DNA of 64,000 bases from JACCZX01 sp963824935 (GCA_963824935.1 CAWGRF010000011.1:1-64000); one strand, 5' to 3'; counted from the first letter of the stretch, positions 18,123 to 28,152 are shown. Notes: generated by a model from the sequence alone, not told the origin. Made by a program: numbers and translations.

Positions 18123-18437
18123 ATGGCAACGAGTGCAGAGTGGCATGAGGACTATCACAAGATGAGCGAAGCGGCGCTGAATTTTTCACGCGCCGTTAAA
18201 TCAGTGCAGGAGGAGCTCGAGGCGGTCGATTGGTACAACCAACGAGCCCAGGCGACTACGGATCAGCAGCTGCGCCGCATCCTCGAACACAATCGCGACG
18301 AAGAAATCGAGCACGCGTCAATGGGACTCGAATATCTGCGCCGCGTCAGTCCCGTGTTCGACAAACACCTTCGGACGTATCTGTTTTCCGAAGGAGACAT
18401 CGTGGAGGTCGAAGAAAAGGCCGAGCGCAAGAAGTAG
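18123..18437 (+). CDS. Encapsulated-ferritin-like iron protein (EncFtn family)
   Basis: 104 residues, two-helix ferritin-like. The core EELEAVDWYNQRAQA and ILEHNRDEEIEHA match the encapsulated ferritin family of Rhodospirillum. By position, Glu30, Glu31, Glu33, Trp37, Tyr38, Glu61 and His64 correspond to its ferroxidase and metal-entry residues. These proteins form decamers that oxidise Fe(II) inside an encapsulin shell. The C-terminus ends VEVEEKAERKK with no recognisable cargo-loading peptide, and no encapsulin gene lies in this window. Either the shell is elsewhere or the protein acts without one. A terminator overlaps its stop. Confidence 0.85.
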   Translation: MATSAEWHEDYHKMSEAALNFSRAVKSVQEELEAVDWYNQRAQATTDQQLRRILEHNRDEEIEHASMGLEYLRRVSPVFDKHLRTYLFSEGDIVEVEEKAERKK

Positions 18438-18449
18438 CGTCGGCCTTTT
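18417..18449 (+). terminator. Intrinsic terminator overlapping the ferritin-like stop codon
   Basis: AAGGCCGA (18417-18424) followed by GCGC pairs with GCG and TCGGCCTT (18437-18447) around an eight-base loop that includes the stop codon. Four T residues close it at 18446-18449. It separates this gene from the convergent ugpB-like gene, which ends at 18466. Confidence 0.7.
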
Positions 18450-18465
18450 GTGGGCAGGTGCTGCT

Positions 18466-19786
18466 TCAGCCCTTGTTCGCCTTCTCGAATCGCTCCAGCT
18501 GTTCGTTGCCGCGCTTGACCGCTGTGTCGAGCGCTTCCTTCGGCGCCTTCTTGCCTGACCACACCTGCTCGAGTTCCTCGTCGACGATCGTGCGGATCTG
18601 CACGAAGTTGCCAAGCCGGATACCACGCGATTTATCGGTGGTCTTGCGAATCATCTGCGTGACGGCGACATCGGTACCCGGGTTCTGCTTGTAGAAGCCG
18701 CCTTTGTCGGTCAGCTCGTAGGCGGCTGTCGTGATCGGCAGATACCCGGTGCGCTGATGGCTCGCCGATTGCACGTCCGGTTTCGATAGATAGTCGAAGA
18801 ACGCGGCCACGCCTTTGTACTCGGCCGGTTTCTTGCCGGACATCACCCACAAGCTCGCGCCGCCGATCACCGTGTTTTGCGGCGCGCCGACGCACGTCGG
18901 GGTAGTACGGCAACGTTGAATGACCCGCCGCGAACTTGGCATTCTTCTTGATATTGCCGTACATCGCAGACGATCCGGTGATCATCGCGCATTCGCCTGA
19001 GACGAACACCGAATCCGCCGTGTTGCCGCGGCCCTTGTAAACGAACAGACCCTGCTTGGCCATGTTGGCTAGGTTCTCGACATGGCGCACGTGCAGCGGC
19101 GTGTTAAACGCGAGCCGTGTTCCCATCCCGCCGAACCCGTTGCGCAACGTGGCGAACTCGGTGTTGTGCCATGCTGAGAAACTCTCGAGTTGCGTCCAGC
19201 TGATCCAGCTCGTCGTGAACGGGCACTTGTGGCCCGAGGCCTTCAGCTTCGCCGCGGCGAGCACCACTTCGGGCCAGGTTTGCGGCGGCTTGTCCGGGTC
19301 GAGCCCCGCCGCCTTGAATGCGTCCTTGTTGTAGTGAAACACCGTGGTCGAGCTGTTAAACGGCAAGCTCAGCATCTGACCGTTCGGTGCGGTGTAGTAG
19401 CCGGCGACGGCGGGCACGTACACGGCCGGGTCAAACTTGTAGCCGGCTTCCTTCATCAATTCGTGCACCGGCTTGATCGCGCCTTTGGAAGCCATCATCG
19501 TTGCCGTGCCGACTTCGAATACCTGCAGGATGTGTGGCGCATTGCCGGCGCGGTAGGCGGCGATCGCTGCGGTCATCGACTCGTCGTAGCTGCCCTTGAA
19601 CACGGGTACGACTTTGTATTCCTTCTGGCTTTCGTTGAATCCCTTGGCCTGATCGTTAACCCATTCGCCAAGATTGCCACCCATCGAATGCCACCACTGA
19701 ATCTCGGTTTGCGCGAACGCCGGGGATAAGGAGCCGATCGCCAGGCTCGAGGCGAGCGCGGCGGAAATCAGTGATCTGCGAAGCAT
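18466..19786 (-). CDS. ugpB: UgpB-like glycerol-3-phosphate ABC transporter binding protein (one frame break)
   Basis: Periplasmic binding protein of the sn-glycerol-3-phosphate/sugar ABC class. It has a signal peptide (LISAALASSLAIGSLSPAFA), then EIQWWHSMGGNLGEWVND, SLPFNSSTTVFHYNKDAF and WTQLESFSAWHNTEFAT, characteristic of UgpB. The frame breaks near 18895; the rest reads GAPQNTVIGGASLWVMSGKK through the C-terminus, giving about 439 residues. No UgpA, UgpE or UgpC gene is next to it in this window, so it is either an orphan or separated from its permease. Its ligand is inferred from family only. Confidence 0.87.
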
Positions 19787-19899
19787 GGTGTCTCCTGGAT
19801 TGTTGTCGTCAACGATGGCAGTAGTAGATGACGCGACTGTTACGATAACCTCGCTCCGCGTTCAGGGCAAAAGAACTTTCCCTCCGCACTTACCCGAGC

Positions 19900-20766
19900 A
19901 TGATGTCTGTGGCAGCGCGACTGCCCCTCTATGCGAGTTTGACGCGGCTCGATAAGCCGGTCGGCACGCTGTTGCTGCTTTGGCCGACGTTAACCGCGCT
20001 GTGGATCGCAGCCGAGGGCCCGCCGCGCCCGATTCTGCTGGCGGTCTTTATCGCCGGCACGTTTTTGATGCGCTCTGCTGGATGTGCGGTCAACGACGCG
20101 GCCGATGCGCGCTTCGATGCGCATGTAAAGCGAACCGCAGACCGGGTGGTCGCGCGTGGCCTCGTCAGCCAGCGCGAAGCACTCGTGGTTGCTATCGCTC
20201 TGGCTGCCGCGGCAGCGCTGCTGTTGCCATTCCTGAACGATGCAGCACTTCGGCTGGCGCTGATTGCGGTTGCGATCGCGGCGACGTACCCACTTTTCAA
20301 ACGGTTCTTTCCGGTGCCGCAGCTTTATCTAAGCGTGGCGTTCTCCTTCGGCATTCCGATGGCGTTTGCCGCAGTTCTTGGCCATATACCGGCGGTCGGC
20401 TGGCTGCTGTTTCTGGCCAACGCGTTCTGGGTGATTGCCTACGACACCGAATACGCGATGGTCGATCGCGATGATGATCTAAGGCTCGGCCTTCGATCAT
20501 CCGCGATATTTTTCGGACGGTTTGACATCGCCGCCGTGATGATCTGCTATGGCGCCTTCATTGTGCTGCTGACTTACGTTGGCAGCGTGATCAATGCCGG
20601 CTGGCCGTTTTATGCAGGGTGCGCAGTCGCCGCGGCTTTGGCGCTGGTTCACTTCGTGATGATTCGCGGCCGCACGCGCGACGGTTGCCTGCGTGCGTTC
20701 CGGCACAACAACTGGGTCGGTCTGGCAGTGTTTGCGGGAACGGCGCTCGACCAGGCGCTGCGCTAG
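19900..20766 (+). CDS. ubiA: 4-hydroxybenzoate polyprenyltransferase UbiA
   Basis: 288-residue membrane prenyltransferase that attaches the polyprenyl tail to 4-hydroxybenzoate in ubiquinone synthesis. Both Asp-rich motifs are present: NDAADARFD near residue 65 and AYDTEYAMVDRDDD near 188, together with LTRLDKPVGTLLLLWPTLTA at the start. About eight hydrophobic segments follow. The start could be 19900 or the second Met at 19903. It converges with proC, the two ends overlapping by four bases. Confidence 0.94.
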   Translation: MMSVAARLPLYASLTRLDKPVGTLLLLWPTLTALWIAAEGPPRPILLAVFIAGTFLMRSAGCAVNDAADARFDAHVKRTADRVVARGLVSQREALVVAIALAAAAALLLPFLNDAALRLALIAVAIAATYPLFKRFFPVPQLYLSVAFSFGIPMAFAAVLGHIPAVGWLLFLANAFWVIAYDTEYAMVDRDDDLRLGLRSSAIFFGRFDIAAVMICYGAFIVLLTYVGSVINAGWPFYAGCAVAAALALVHFVMIRGRTRDGCLRAFRHNNWVGLAVFAGTALDQALR

Positions 20767-21569
20767 AGGGCCGACTCATCACCGAGCTCGCGCGCGCGCA
20801 CGCTTGCAGCGCGCACCGCCTTGACGATCGCTTGCTTGACGCCGTCGGCGTCGAGGCTTGCGAGCGCAGCAGCGGTCGTGCCGCCCTTGGACGTGACTCG
20901 CTCGCGCAGCAGCGCGATCGGGTCTTGCGACTCGGCTGCGAGGCGCGCAGCACCGATAAACGTCTGCACGCACAACGCGCGCGCTGCTGCGTCATCAAGT
21001 CCGAGTTCGCGCGCGGCTTGTTGCATCGCTTCGATGAAGAAGAACACGTACGCGGGGCCGCTGCCCGAAACAGCGGTGACGGGATCGAGCATTTCTTCAT
21101 AGTCGAGCCAGATGACTTCGCCGACGGCTTTCAGTATTCGCTCGGCAGCGGCTTTCTGTTCGGTATTGACGCCGGCGAGCGCAGCAACGCCGCTGATGCC
21201 CGCTCGTATCAGCGCAGGCGTGTTCGGCATCGCGCGCACGATGCGGTCACTGCCGATCCAGCTCGCGATCGTCGTCGCGCGCACGCCGGCCGCGATCGAC
21301 AACACCAGCGGCTGCTTCAGATATGGCTTGATCGAATCGACGGCTGCGCGCATTTGTTGCGGCTTGACGGCGAGCACGATGACTTCTGCTGCGGATAACC
21401 ACGCGCCGGGTGCGGCATGCGCCCGGACGCGATAGCGCTCGGACAATTCGGCGCCGCGGGCAATGTCGATTTCGAGCACGTCGATGTCGTTTGCGCTAAA
21501 TCCGGCTTCGAGCATGCCGCCGATTAGCGCGCCGGCCATGTTGCCGCCACCGACAAACGCGACCTTCAT
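20763..21569 (-). CDS. proC: Pyrroline-5-carboxylate reductase ProC
   Basis: 268-residue cytosolic enzyme for the last step of proline synthesis, reducing pyrroline-5-carboxylate with NAD(P)H. The dinucleotide-binding start MKVAFVGGGNMAGALIGGML and the C-terminal signature VTSKGGTTAAALASLDADGV are both intact, as is AVSGSGPAYVFFFIEAM. It overlaps the yggS stop (ATGA), a pairing common in proteobacteria. proA is also in this window, at 33700-35028, while putA performs the reverse degradation. Confidence 0.95.
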   Translation of the reverse strand: MKVAFVGGGNMAGALIGGMLEAGFSANDIDVLEIDIARGAELSERYRVRAHAAPGAWLSAAEVIVLAVKPQQMRAAVDSIKPYLKQPLVLSIAAGVRATTIASWIGSDRIVRAMPNTPALIRAGISGVAALAGVNTEQKAAAERILKAVGEVIWLDYEEMLDPVTAVSGSGPAYVFFFIEAMQQAARELGLDDAAARALCVQTFIGAARLAAESQDPIALLRERVTSKGGTTAAALASLDADGVKQAIVKAVRAASVRARELGDESAL

Positions 21570-22303
21570 CGGCGCGGCTGCCGCTCGCCAAAAATCGCAG
21601 TTCCGACGCGAACCATGGTCGAGCCTTCGGCGATTGCGATTTCGAGATCGGCGGACATTCCGATTGACAGTACATCCACATCGAGGCCATCGCCACGCAG
21701 CCGCTCGAATAGTTGCTTCATTTCCGCAAGCGCAATTCGCTGTTTGGCGATATCGATCTGCGGCGCCGGAATCGCCATCAGGCCACGCAGGCGCAGGCGC
21801 GGCAGCTTGTCAACTGCGCGGGCAACTTCAATTACTTCACTGGGGGCGACGCCGCCCTTGCTCGCTTCGCGGCTGACGTTGACCTGCAGCAGCACATTCA
21901 GCGGCGCCAGGTCAGGCGGACGTTGGTCCGACATGCGTTCGGCGACTTTGACGCGGTCGACCGATTGCACCCAGTCAAACCGTTCGGCAACCAAGCGCGT
22001 CTTGTTGCTCTGGATCGGGCCGACAAAATGCCACTCCAGATCAAGCGCCGGGGCTAACGTTCCGACTTCGTCCATTTTTGCGACGGCCTCCTGGGCGTAG
22101 TTTTCGCCGAACGCCCGCTGCCCGGCATGTGCCGCTCGAACAACGGTCGCGGCCGGGAACGTCTTGCTGACAGCCAGCAGCCGCACGGATGACGGATCAC
22201 GGCCCGCGACTCGCGCAGCCTTGGTAATGCGCTCGTGCACCGCCTGCAAATTGGCTTGCAAGACCGAGGGCAAAGTCGGCAAACTAAGCATCGTCCTTAG
22301 CAA
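21566..22303 (-). CDS. yggS: YggS/PROSC-family pyridoxal-phosphate homeostasis protein
   Basis: 245 residues of the PLP-binding barrel family that maintains vitamin B6 and amino-acid balance without a known catalytic reaction. The PLP lysine lies in LLAVSKTFPAATV; other markers are AFGENYAQEAVAK, LEWHFVGPIQSNKTRLV and LSIGMSADLEIAIAEGSTMV. The start is given as ATG 22303; the Met at 22291 (MLSLPTLPSVL) is equally reasonable. It is upstream of and coupled to proC, and divergent from pilT. Confidence 0.92.
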   Translation of the reverse strand: MLRTMLSLPTLPSVLQANLQAVHERITKAARVAGRDPSSVRLLAVSKTFPAATVVRAAHAGQRAFGENYAQEAVAKMDEVGTLAPALDLEWHFVGPIQSNKTRLVAERFDWVQSVDRVKVAERMSDQRPPDLAPLNVLLQVNVSREASKGGVAPSEVIEVARAVDKLPRLRLRGLMAIPAPQIDIAKQRIALAEMKQLFERLRGDGLDVDVLSIGMSADLEIAIAEGSTMVRVGTAIFGERQPRR

Positions 22304-22327
22304 ACGAACCTAGAGGCTTGTGTTTTC

Positions 22328-22347
22328 AAGCTATTTCTAGCTTTTTT
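22328..22347. promoter_or_regulatory. AT-rich hairpin in the yggS-pilT divergent region
   Basis: AAGCTA (22328-22333) pairs with TAGCTT (22338-22343) around a TTTC loop and is followed by a T-run to 22347. It lies in the 171-base gap between divergent yggS and pilT. It may be a weak terminator or simply AT-rich promoter sequence; no clear -35/-10 pair stands out. Confidence 0.3.
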
Positions 22348-22474
22348 ACGGGAACACCGGAACCATTGCGCGCGTTACGCTTCGCCTTCTTTTTGCATCC
22401 GATGAGGCTTGACCGGGTCTAGCAGCCCTCAGGCTGCAAAGGCAAGCGAACTCGCGAGGTCAACACCGCCCACC

Positions 22475-23518
22475 ATGGACATCTCAGAACTGCTCGCATT
22501 TTCCGTCAAAAACAAGGCATCCGACCTGCACCTGTCCGCCGGGTTGCCGCCGATGATCCGGGTGCACGGCGACGTGCGCCGCATCAATCTGCCGCCGCTC
22601 GAGCACAAGGACGTGCACGGCATGATCTACGACATCATGAACGATGCGCAGCGCAAGCAGTACGACGAGAATCTGGAGACGGACTTTTCGTTCGACCTGC
22701 CGGGGCTGGCACGCTTCCGTGTCAACGCGTTCAATCAGGATCGCGGCGCGGCTGCGGTGTTGCGAACGATTCCGTCGCGCGTGCTGTCGCTGGAAGAGCT
22801 GCAGGCGCCGCGCCAGTTTGCCGAGTTTTCGCTAAGGCCGCGCGGCCTGGTGCTGTGCACTGGTCCGACAGGCTCCGGCAAGTCGACGACGCTGGCGGCG
22901 ATGACCGATCATGTCAATAACAACCTGTATGGCCACTTACTGACGATCGAAGACCCGATCGAGTTCGTGCATGAATCGCGCAAGTGCGTCATTAACCAGC
23001 GCGAGGTCGGGCCACATACGCTGTCGTTTGCCAACGCCTTGCGTTCGGCGCTGCGCGAAGACCCGGACGTCATACTGGTCGGCGAGTTGCGCGACCTTGA
23101 AACGATTCGGCTGGCGCTGACCGCCGCCGAGACCGGCCACCTGGTGTTCGGAACATTGCATACGTCATCGGCGGCCAAGACGGTCGACCGCATGGTCGAC
23201 GTTTTTCCGGCGGCAGAGAAGGAAATGGTGCGCGCGATGCTGTCCGAATCGATCGTCGCGGTCATTTCGCAGACCTTGCTGAAGCTGAAGGACGGCAGCG
23301 GCCGGGTTGCGGCGCACGAGATCATGGTCGGCACGCCGGCTATTCGCAACCTGATTCGCGAGAACAAGATCGCGCAGATGTATTCGATGATTCAGACCGG
23401 TAGCCAGTTCGGAATGCAGACGCTGGATCACTGCATGCTGGAACTGGTGCGCCGCAACGTGATCACCGTCGGCGAAGCGCGGCAGTACGCGAAGACCCCC
23501 GAGACCTTTGCAGGCTAA
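22475..23518 (+). CDS. pilT: Type IV pilus retraction ATPase PilT
   Basis: 347 residues from ATG 22475 (MDISELLAFSVKNKASDLHL), the canonical PilT start; a longer open frame from 22409 is unlikely. It is a hexameric cytosolic ATPase that depolymerises the pilus for twitching motility. Walker A is GPTGSGKSTT, the Asp box includes LTIEDPIEFVHESRKC, Walker B is VILVGELRDLETI, the His box is GHLVFGTLHT, and the PilT-specific AIRNLIRENKIAQMYS is intact. pilU follows 15 bases later. Confidence 0.96.
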   Translation: MDISELLAFSVKNKASDLHLSAGLPPMIRVHGDVRRINLPPLEHKDVHGMIYDIMNDAQRKQYDENLETDFSFDLPGLARFRVNAFNQDRGAAAVLRTIPSRVLSLEELQAPRQFAEFSLRPRGLVLCTGPTGSGKSTTLAAMTDHVNNNLYGHLLTIEDPIEFVHESRKCVINQREVGPHTLSFANALRSALREDPDVILVGELRDLETIRLALTAAETGHLVFGTLHTSSAAKTVDRMVDVFPAAEKEMVRAMLSESIVAVISQTLLKLKDGSGRVAAHEIMVGTPAIRNLIRENKIAQMYSMIQTGSQFGMQTLDHCMLELVRRNVITVGEARQYAKTPETFAG

Positions 23519-23533
23519 ACCAAGAAAGCAGAC

Positions 23534-24676
<1,143 letters not shown>

Positions 24677-24689
24677 AGCGCTTCGCAAG

Positions 24690-25209
24690 TTACTTGGCTG
24701 CGGTTGCCAGTTGCGCGTCGGTCAGCCGGTAGTACAAACCGTACGGATCGTCGCGTAGGACATTCAGACGTCCGGCCACAACCACCGGCTCATAAGAGTG
24801 CTTGATCGACGTCTTGGCCTTGACCTCGACGATGTACTCAGGACCGACCGACAAACAGAACGGACAGTGCGGCGGCCGCATGGTCAACAGGAAGTGGTCG
24901 TGCTTCTCGCCGGCAGCGATCGGCATCATGTAGCCCTGTAGTTTGATCTCTTGCTGGTCGAGCTTGCGAATCTCCGCAGCGAATTCAGGAACGACGCGCT
25001 TTCCCGCCTGTACAGTTTTAACCTGACCCAGCACCTTCCACGAAACGACGCCCTTTAGCTCCGGCAGGTCGTTTAACAGCTGTGGATCGATCGGCAATGC
25101 CATTCCACCGCGGCCGTCGCCGACGCTGGGAGATTGCGCAACCGCTGAGCTCGCGACCGATCAGCGACAGCATCGCCGCCGCCAGTGTCCAGATGTGCAT
25201 TCGATTCAT
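24690..25209 (-). CDS. DUF3299-family exported protein (one frame break)
   Basis: About 172 residues after joining frames near 25160. The first frame supplies a signal peptide (MHIWTLAAAMLSLI), the second continues SVASSAVAQSPSVGDGRGG and the mature domain. That domain contains VQAGKRVVPEFAAEIRKLD, IKLQGYMMPI, MRPPHCPFCLSVGPEYIVEV and ARLNVLRDDPYGLYYRL-type sequence, recognisable as DUF3299. The CPFC pair could bind metal or form a disulfide. It is last in a four-gene operon with an FtsX-type ABC transporter. Family function is unknown to me. Confidence 0.78.
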
Positions 25210-25224
25210 TTTTCCACCTATGAC

Positions 25225-25509
25225 TCAATGAGCATGCCGCATGCCGCAATACTGGCCGACCGCAATACCCTTGCATGCGTCCCGCATTCGCGCATGACAT
25301 TGCTTCTCTTCGGTGCCGGCCTCGAGGCAGCGCGCAGCTTCTTCGTGCGCCTTGGCCATCTGCCGATGGCGCGCGATGTCTTCAGTGCGGTGCGCATCAC
25401 CCTTTGATGCGGGAGTCGCTGCGGAGTTCTTGGCTGGCGGAGCTGCCGTTTGTGCAAACGCAACGATCGGCGCGAGCAGCAAAACCGTCAATACGGTTTT
25501 CATCTTCAT
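25225..25509 (-). CDS. Small exported protein with paired cysteines
   Basis: 94 residues from ATG 25509. A signal peptide (MKMKTVLTVLLLAPIVAFAQ) is followed by a low-complexity Ala/Pro stretch and a His-, Glu- and Cys-containing helix: EDIARHRQMAKAHEEAARCL, then EEKQCHARMRDACKGIAVGQ, ending YCGMRHAH. Four cysteines and six histidines make metal binding or disulfide bonding plausible. Its ATG overlaps the permease stop (TGATG), so it is an accessory of the ABC system. The longer reading into the permease gene is a shadow. No named family. Confidence 0.68.
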   Translation of the reverse strand: MKMKTVLTVLLLAPIVAFAQTAAPPAKNSAATPASKGDAHRTEDIARHRQMAKAHEEAARCLEAGTEEKQCHARMRDACKGIAVGQYCGMRHAH

Positions 25510-26702
25510 CCTCTGGCCAGTGTGTATGCAACATCCATCCGGCTGGCGCGCCAGGCCGGCAATAGCGCGGCGAGGGTCGCCGTCAAGAGTGCAAGGATAC
25601 CGATCCACAACAGTTCCGGTGTGACATCCAGCCCGACGACAAACGCTCGCGCCTGCGCCAGCCAGTGTCCTACCAAAGCCACGGCTACGAGCCCGATCAG
25701 GGTGCCGACGATGATTGCAGCGAACGCCAACAACCACGCTTCCAACAACAGCAGTCCCGCGATGCGGCCACGACTGGCGCCCAGCAATCGCATGATCGCG
25801 ATGTCATAGCGCCGCTCTTCGAGCGCGTTGTACAGCGTGACAAACAGCGCGAGCCAGGACGAGGCAATCAGCACCGCGGCGAACACGCGCATCGTGTCGA
25901 TGCCAACACCGACCACCGCAAACAGCCGCGCCAATTCGCTGGCGGGCGATGCCGCCATCAGTCGGCTCTCGGCATTTACCTGACGCGGCACGATCGCCGC
26001 CGCCAATGGTGACGCATAGCGCACCAGCAGGGCGGTTACCTCGCGCTCGGCCTCGAGGATGGCGCGTTCGTCTGCGTCCGTCGGTTGGCCTTCGTGCGCG
26101 AGCCATACGCTCTCTTTGTCGGTGAGGATGAGCCTGTCGAGCACCGTGCCGGTTGGCGCCAACACGCCGACCACGCGATAGATCGAGTCTTCGTGCACCG
26201 CTCCGCCCTCGGTCAGACCATGCACGCCGGCAAAAGTCGATGCCAACGCGGCTCCAATGGCGCGCGCAACATCGGCGCCGAGCACAGCTTGCATCGGCGC
26301 ATTCCAGAGCGTGCCGGCGGCCAAGCGACCTCCATAGTGCTCGATCAACGTCGGTTCGGTGCCGACGATGCGAAACCCGCGATAGTTGTCGCCGAGTGAC
26401 ACCGGAATCACCTGCGCGATCAGCCGGTTTGCGCGCAATTGCTCCAGCGTGCCGAGCGGAACGTTGCCGGTCGGAATGTCGACGTGATAAACGGCCGAAA
26501 GAATCAATTGCAGCGGCGAGCCCTTGGCGCCGACGACGAGATCGATGCCTTGCGCATCGCGCGTCAACTGGCGCGACAACTGGCCCTGAACGAGTACGAC
26601 AAACACCAACGTGGCGACGCCAAGCGCCAGCAGCAAAACCGCGAGTACCGTTTGCAGCGGCTTACGCCGCAGCTGCGCGGTAGCAAGCCGCCAGGCGTTC
26701 AT
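25506..26702 (-). CDS. ABC transporter permease, FtsX/MacB type
   Basis: 398 residues with the four-helix FtsX layout: one N-terminal segment (LQTVLAVLLLALGVATLVFV), a long periplasmic domain of about 230 residues, then three C-terminal segments, the last near LLWIGILALLTATLAALLPA. The ending PAWRASRMDVAYTLARG is typical of LolC/MacB-like permeases, which move lipoproteins or other periplasmic substrates by mechanotransmission. The start overlaps the ATPase stop (ATGA). The substrate is unknown; the partners suggest a metal- or thiol-related role. Confidence 0.88.
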   Translation of the reverse strand: MNAWRLATAQLRRKPLQTVLAVLLLALGVATLVFVVLVQGQLSRQLTRDAQGIDLVVGAKGSPLQLILSAVYHVDIPTGNVPLGTLEQLRANRLIAQVIPVSLGDNYRGFRIVGTEPTLIEHYGGRLAAGTLWNAPMQAVLGADVARAIGAALASTFAGVHGLTEGGAVHEDSIYRVVGVLAPTGTVLDRLILTDKESVWLAHEGQPTDADERAILEAEREVTALLVRYASPLAAAIVPRQVNAESRLMAASPASELARLFAVVGVGIDTMRVFAAVLIASSWLALFVTLYNALEERRYDIAIMRLLGASRGRIAGLLLLEAWLLAFAAIIVGTLIGLVAVALVGHWLAQARAFVVGLDVTPELLWIGILALLTATLAALLPAWRASRMDVAYTLARG

Positions 26703-27334
26703 GCGCCCGGCCTTTCCAGTTGCACCTGCCGTTCAAAGCGGTGGCGAATCCGCGCATCGTGGGTCGCGACGACCAGCAACGCGCCAGTCATGCGCGCTGC
26801 GTCGAACAATAGATCGACCGCCTGCTCGGCATTCGAATCGTCAAGACTCGAGGTAGGCTCATCGGCCAACAGCAAGCGAGGCCGATTGACGATCGCGCGT
26901 GCGATCGCTACGCGCTGCTGTTCGCCGACGCTCAGCTCCTCAGGCCGCGCGCGCAGCCGCGCCTGCAGACCGAGATTCGTCAACAACGTGGGAGCGGCTG
27001 CGTGTACGCCGTTGCCAACGAAATACTGCGCGAGTCGTACGTTGTCGAGCGCGCTCAGGCTCGGCAGAAGATGCAGCATTTGCGGGACAACGCCGATACG
27101 ACTCGCACGCCAGCGATCGTCGCGGGCGGCGGCCGGATAGAGCGCTTCGCCGTCAAGCGTTACGTGACCCGAAGCCGGGCGCAGGATGCCGGCCAAAATG
27201 TGCAGCAACGTGGTCTTTCCGGTACCGCTCGCGCCCACCAGCGCGCAATGCTCGTCGGACGCGAGTTCGAGGTCAGGCACCGTCAGCACCAGTGTGTCGG
27301 CGTAGCGATGCGAAACAGAACGGACGGCAAGCAC
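26699..27334 (-). CDS. ABC transporter ATP-binding protein, LolD/MacB-like
   Basis: 211 residues with all ABC motifs: Walker A GASGTGKTTLL, the signature LSVGEQQR, Walker B LLLADEPTSSLD and the switch His in VVATHDARIRH. It is the first gene of a four-gene minus-strand operon (ATPase, FtsX-type permease, small Cys protein, DUF3299). It works on the cytosolic face with the permease at 25506-26702. Confidence 0.92.
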   Translation of the reverse strand: MLAVRSVSHRYADTLVLTVPDLELASDEHCALVGASGTGKTTLLHILAGILRPASGHVTLDGEALYPAAARDDRWRASRIGVVPQMLHLLPSLSALDNVRLAQYFVGNGVHAAAPTLLTNLGLQARLRARPEELSVGEQQRVAIARAIVNRPRLLLADEPTSSLDDSNAEQAVDLLFDAARMTGALLVVATHDARIRHRFERQVQLERPGA

Positions 27335-27419
27335 ACGGCGAGCTTAGCGCCGCAGCCCAAGGTCGCGCTGGGACCGGGGCTTTCTAGTGAACCTGACGCT
27401 CTGTTTTCCGAGCAAGGCG

Positions 27420-27833
27420 CTATGTCGGCATCGAAATATCACGCAATACTTCTTCGATCTCTTCCTCTTCTTCCAGCGCAAGGTCGCCAAGCGCGACGAT
27501 ACCAACCAGGTTGCGATTGTCGTCGATGACCGGAATGCGGCGGATTTGCTCATCACCCATCTTGCTCAGCACCTCGCCCACCGAGTCGCTCTCGTAGCAC
27601 CAGACGACTTCATCGGTCATCACTTCGCCGACGGGCGTATCGACGCTCTTGCCCTCTGCCACAGCGCGCACCGTGATGTCGCGATCGGTGATCATGCCGA
27701 TCAGCTTCCGGCCGTCGCATACCGGCATTGAACCGAAATCCAGATCGGCCATCGCCCGCGCGGCATCGCGCAGTGTTTCTTCCGGACGAACGACTTCTAC
27801 GTCCGTCGTCATCACCTCGGAAATCCTTCGCAT
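27420..27833 (-). CDS. Tandem CBS-domain protein
   Basis: 137 residues forming a single Bateman module. CBS1 runs from VMTTDVEVVRPEETLRDAAR to LIGMITDRDITVRAVA and CBS2 from VMTDEVVWCYESDSVGEVLS to NLVGIVALGDLAL. The chain ends with an acidic EEEEEIEEVL helix. Such small stand-alone modules bind adenine nucleotides and regulate partners, none of which is evident here. A zinc-knuckle-like small gene precedes it on the same strand by 27 bases. Confidence 0.9.
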   Translation of the reverse strand: MRRISEVMTTDVEVVRPEETLRDAARAMADLDFGSMPVCDGRKLIGMITDRDITVRAVAEGKSVDTPVGEVMTDEVVWCYESDSVGEVLSKMGDEQIRRIPVIDDNRNLVGIVALGDLALEEEEEIEEVLRDISMPT

Positions 27834-27860
27834 CCTTACCTCCCTTGAATGGAAACCGAA

Positions 27861-28046
27861 TCAGGGGCCGCCGCCGATGCCCTCGATGACTTTCCCGCTG
27901 CCTTCGCAATCAGGACACATGTGACCATCGATGCGGCCCGTTCCGGCACACATGCGGCACACGTTCTCGCGCACGCCACGCGCGCCGGCAGGTGCTTCAT
28001 CGCCGGGCGCCATTTCGGGCGGCAGCTTTGGAGAGCTGGCCAACAT
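27861..28046 (-). CDS. Small protein with DnaJ-type CxxCxGxG motifs
   Basis: 61 residues if started at ATG 28046 (MLASSPKLPPEMAPGDEAPA); longer in-frame starts run into the GPx promoter. The conserved part is CRMCAGTGRIDG and CPDCEGSGKVIEGIGGG, two half zinc-binding modules like the DnaJ central domain, which would bind one zinc with four cysteines. Such tiny zinc-knuckle proteins are widespread and uncharacterised. It reads toward the CBS gene and diverges from the glutathione peroxidase gene. Confidence 0.65.
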   Translation of the reverse strand: MLASSPKLPPEMAPGDEAPAGARGVRENVCRMCAGTGRIDGHMCPDCEGSGKVIEGIGGGP

Positions 28047-28152
28047 CGCCGATTCGGTTGAGTCCGCTGCAATCATCCGGCAACGCCGAGCAAGAAGCGT
28101 TCCTCGCACGGCGATTACACTGGGCCGAACCCGGAACAATGAAGGAGCGGTG

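Noticed and set aside
18466..18942. A second, short binding-protein gene.
   Set aside because: It is the C-terminal part of the UgpB-like protein after a +1 break near 18895.
25264..25737. A 170-codon protein ending with the small Cys/His gene.
   Set aside because: The first 76 codons are a shadow of the ABC permease; the real start with a signal peptide is ATG 25509.
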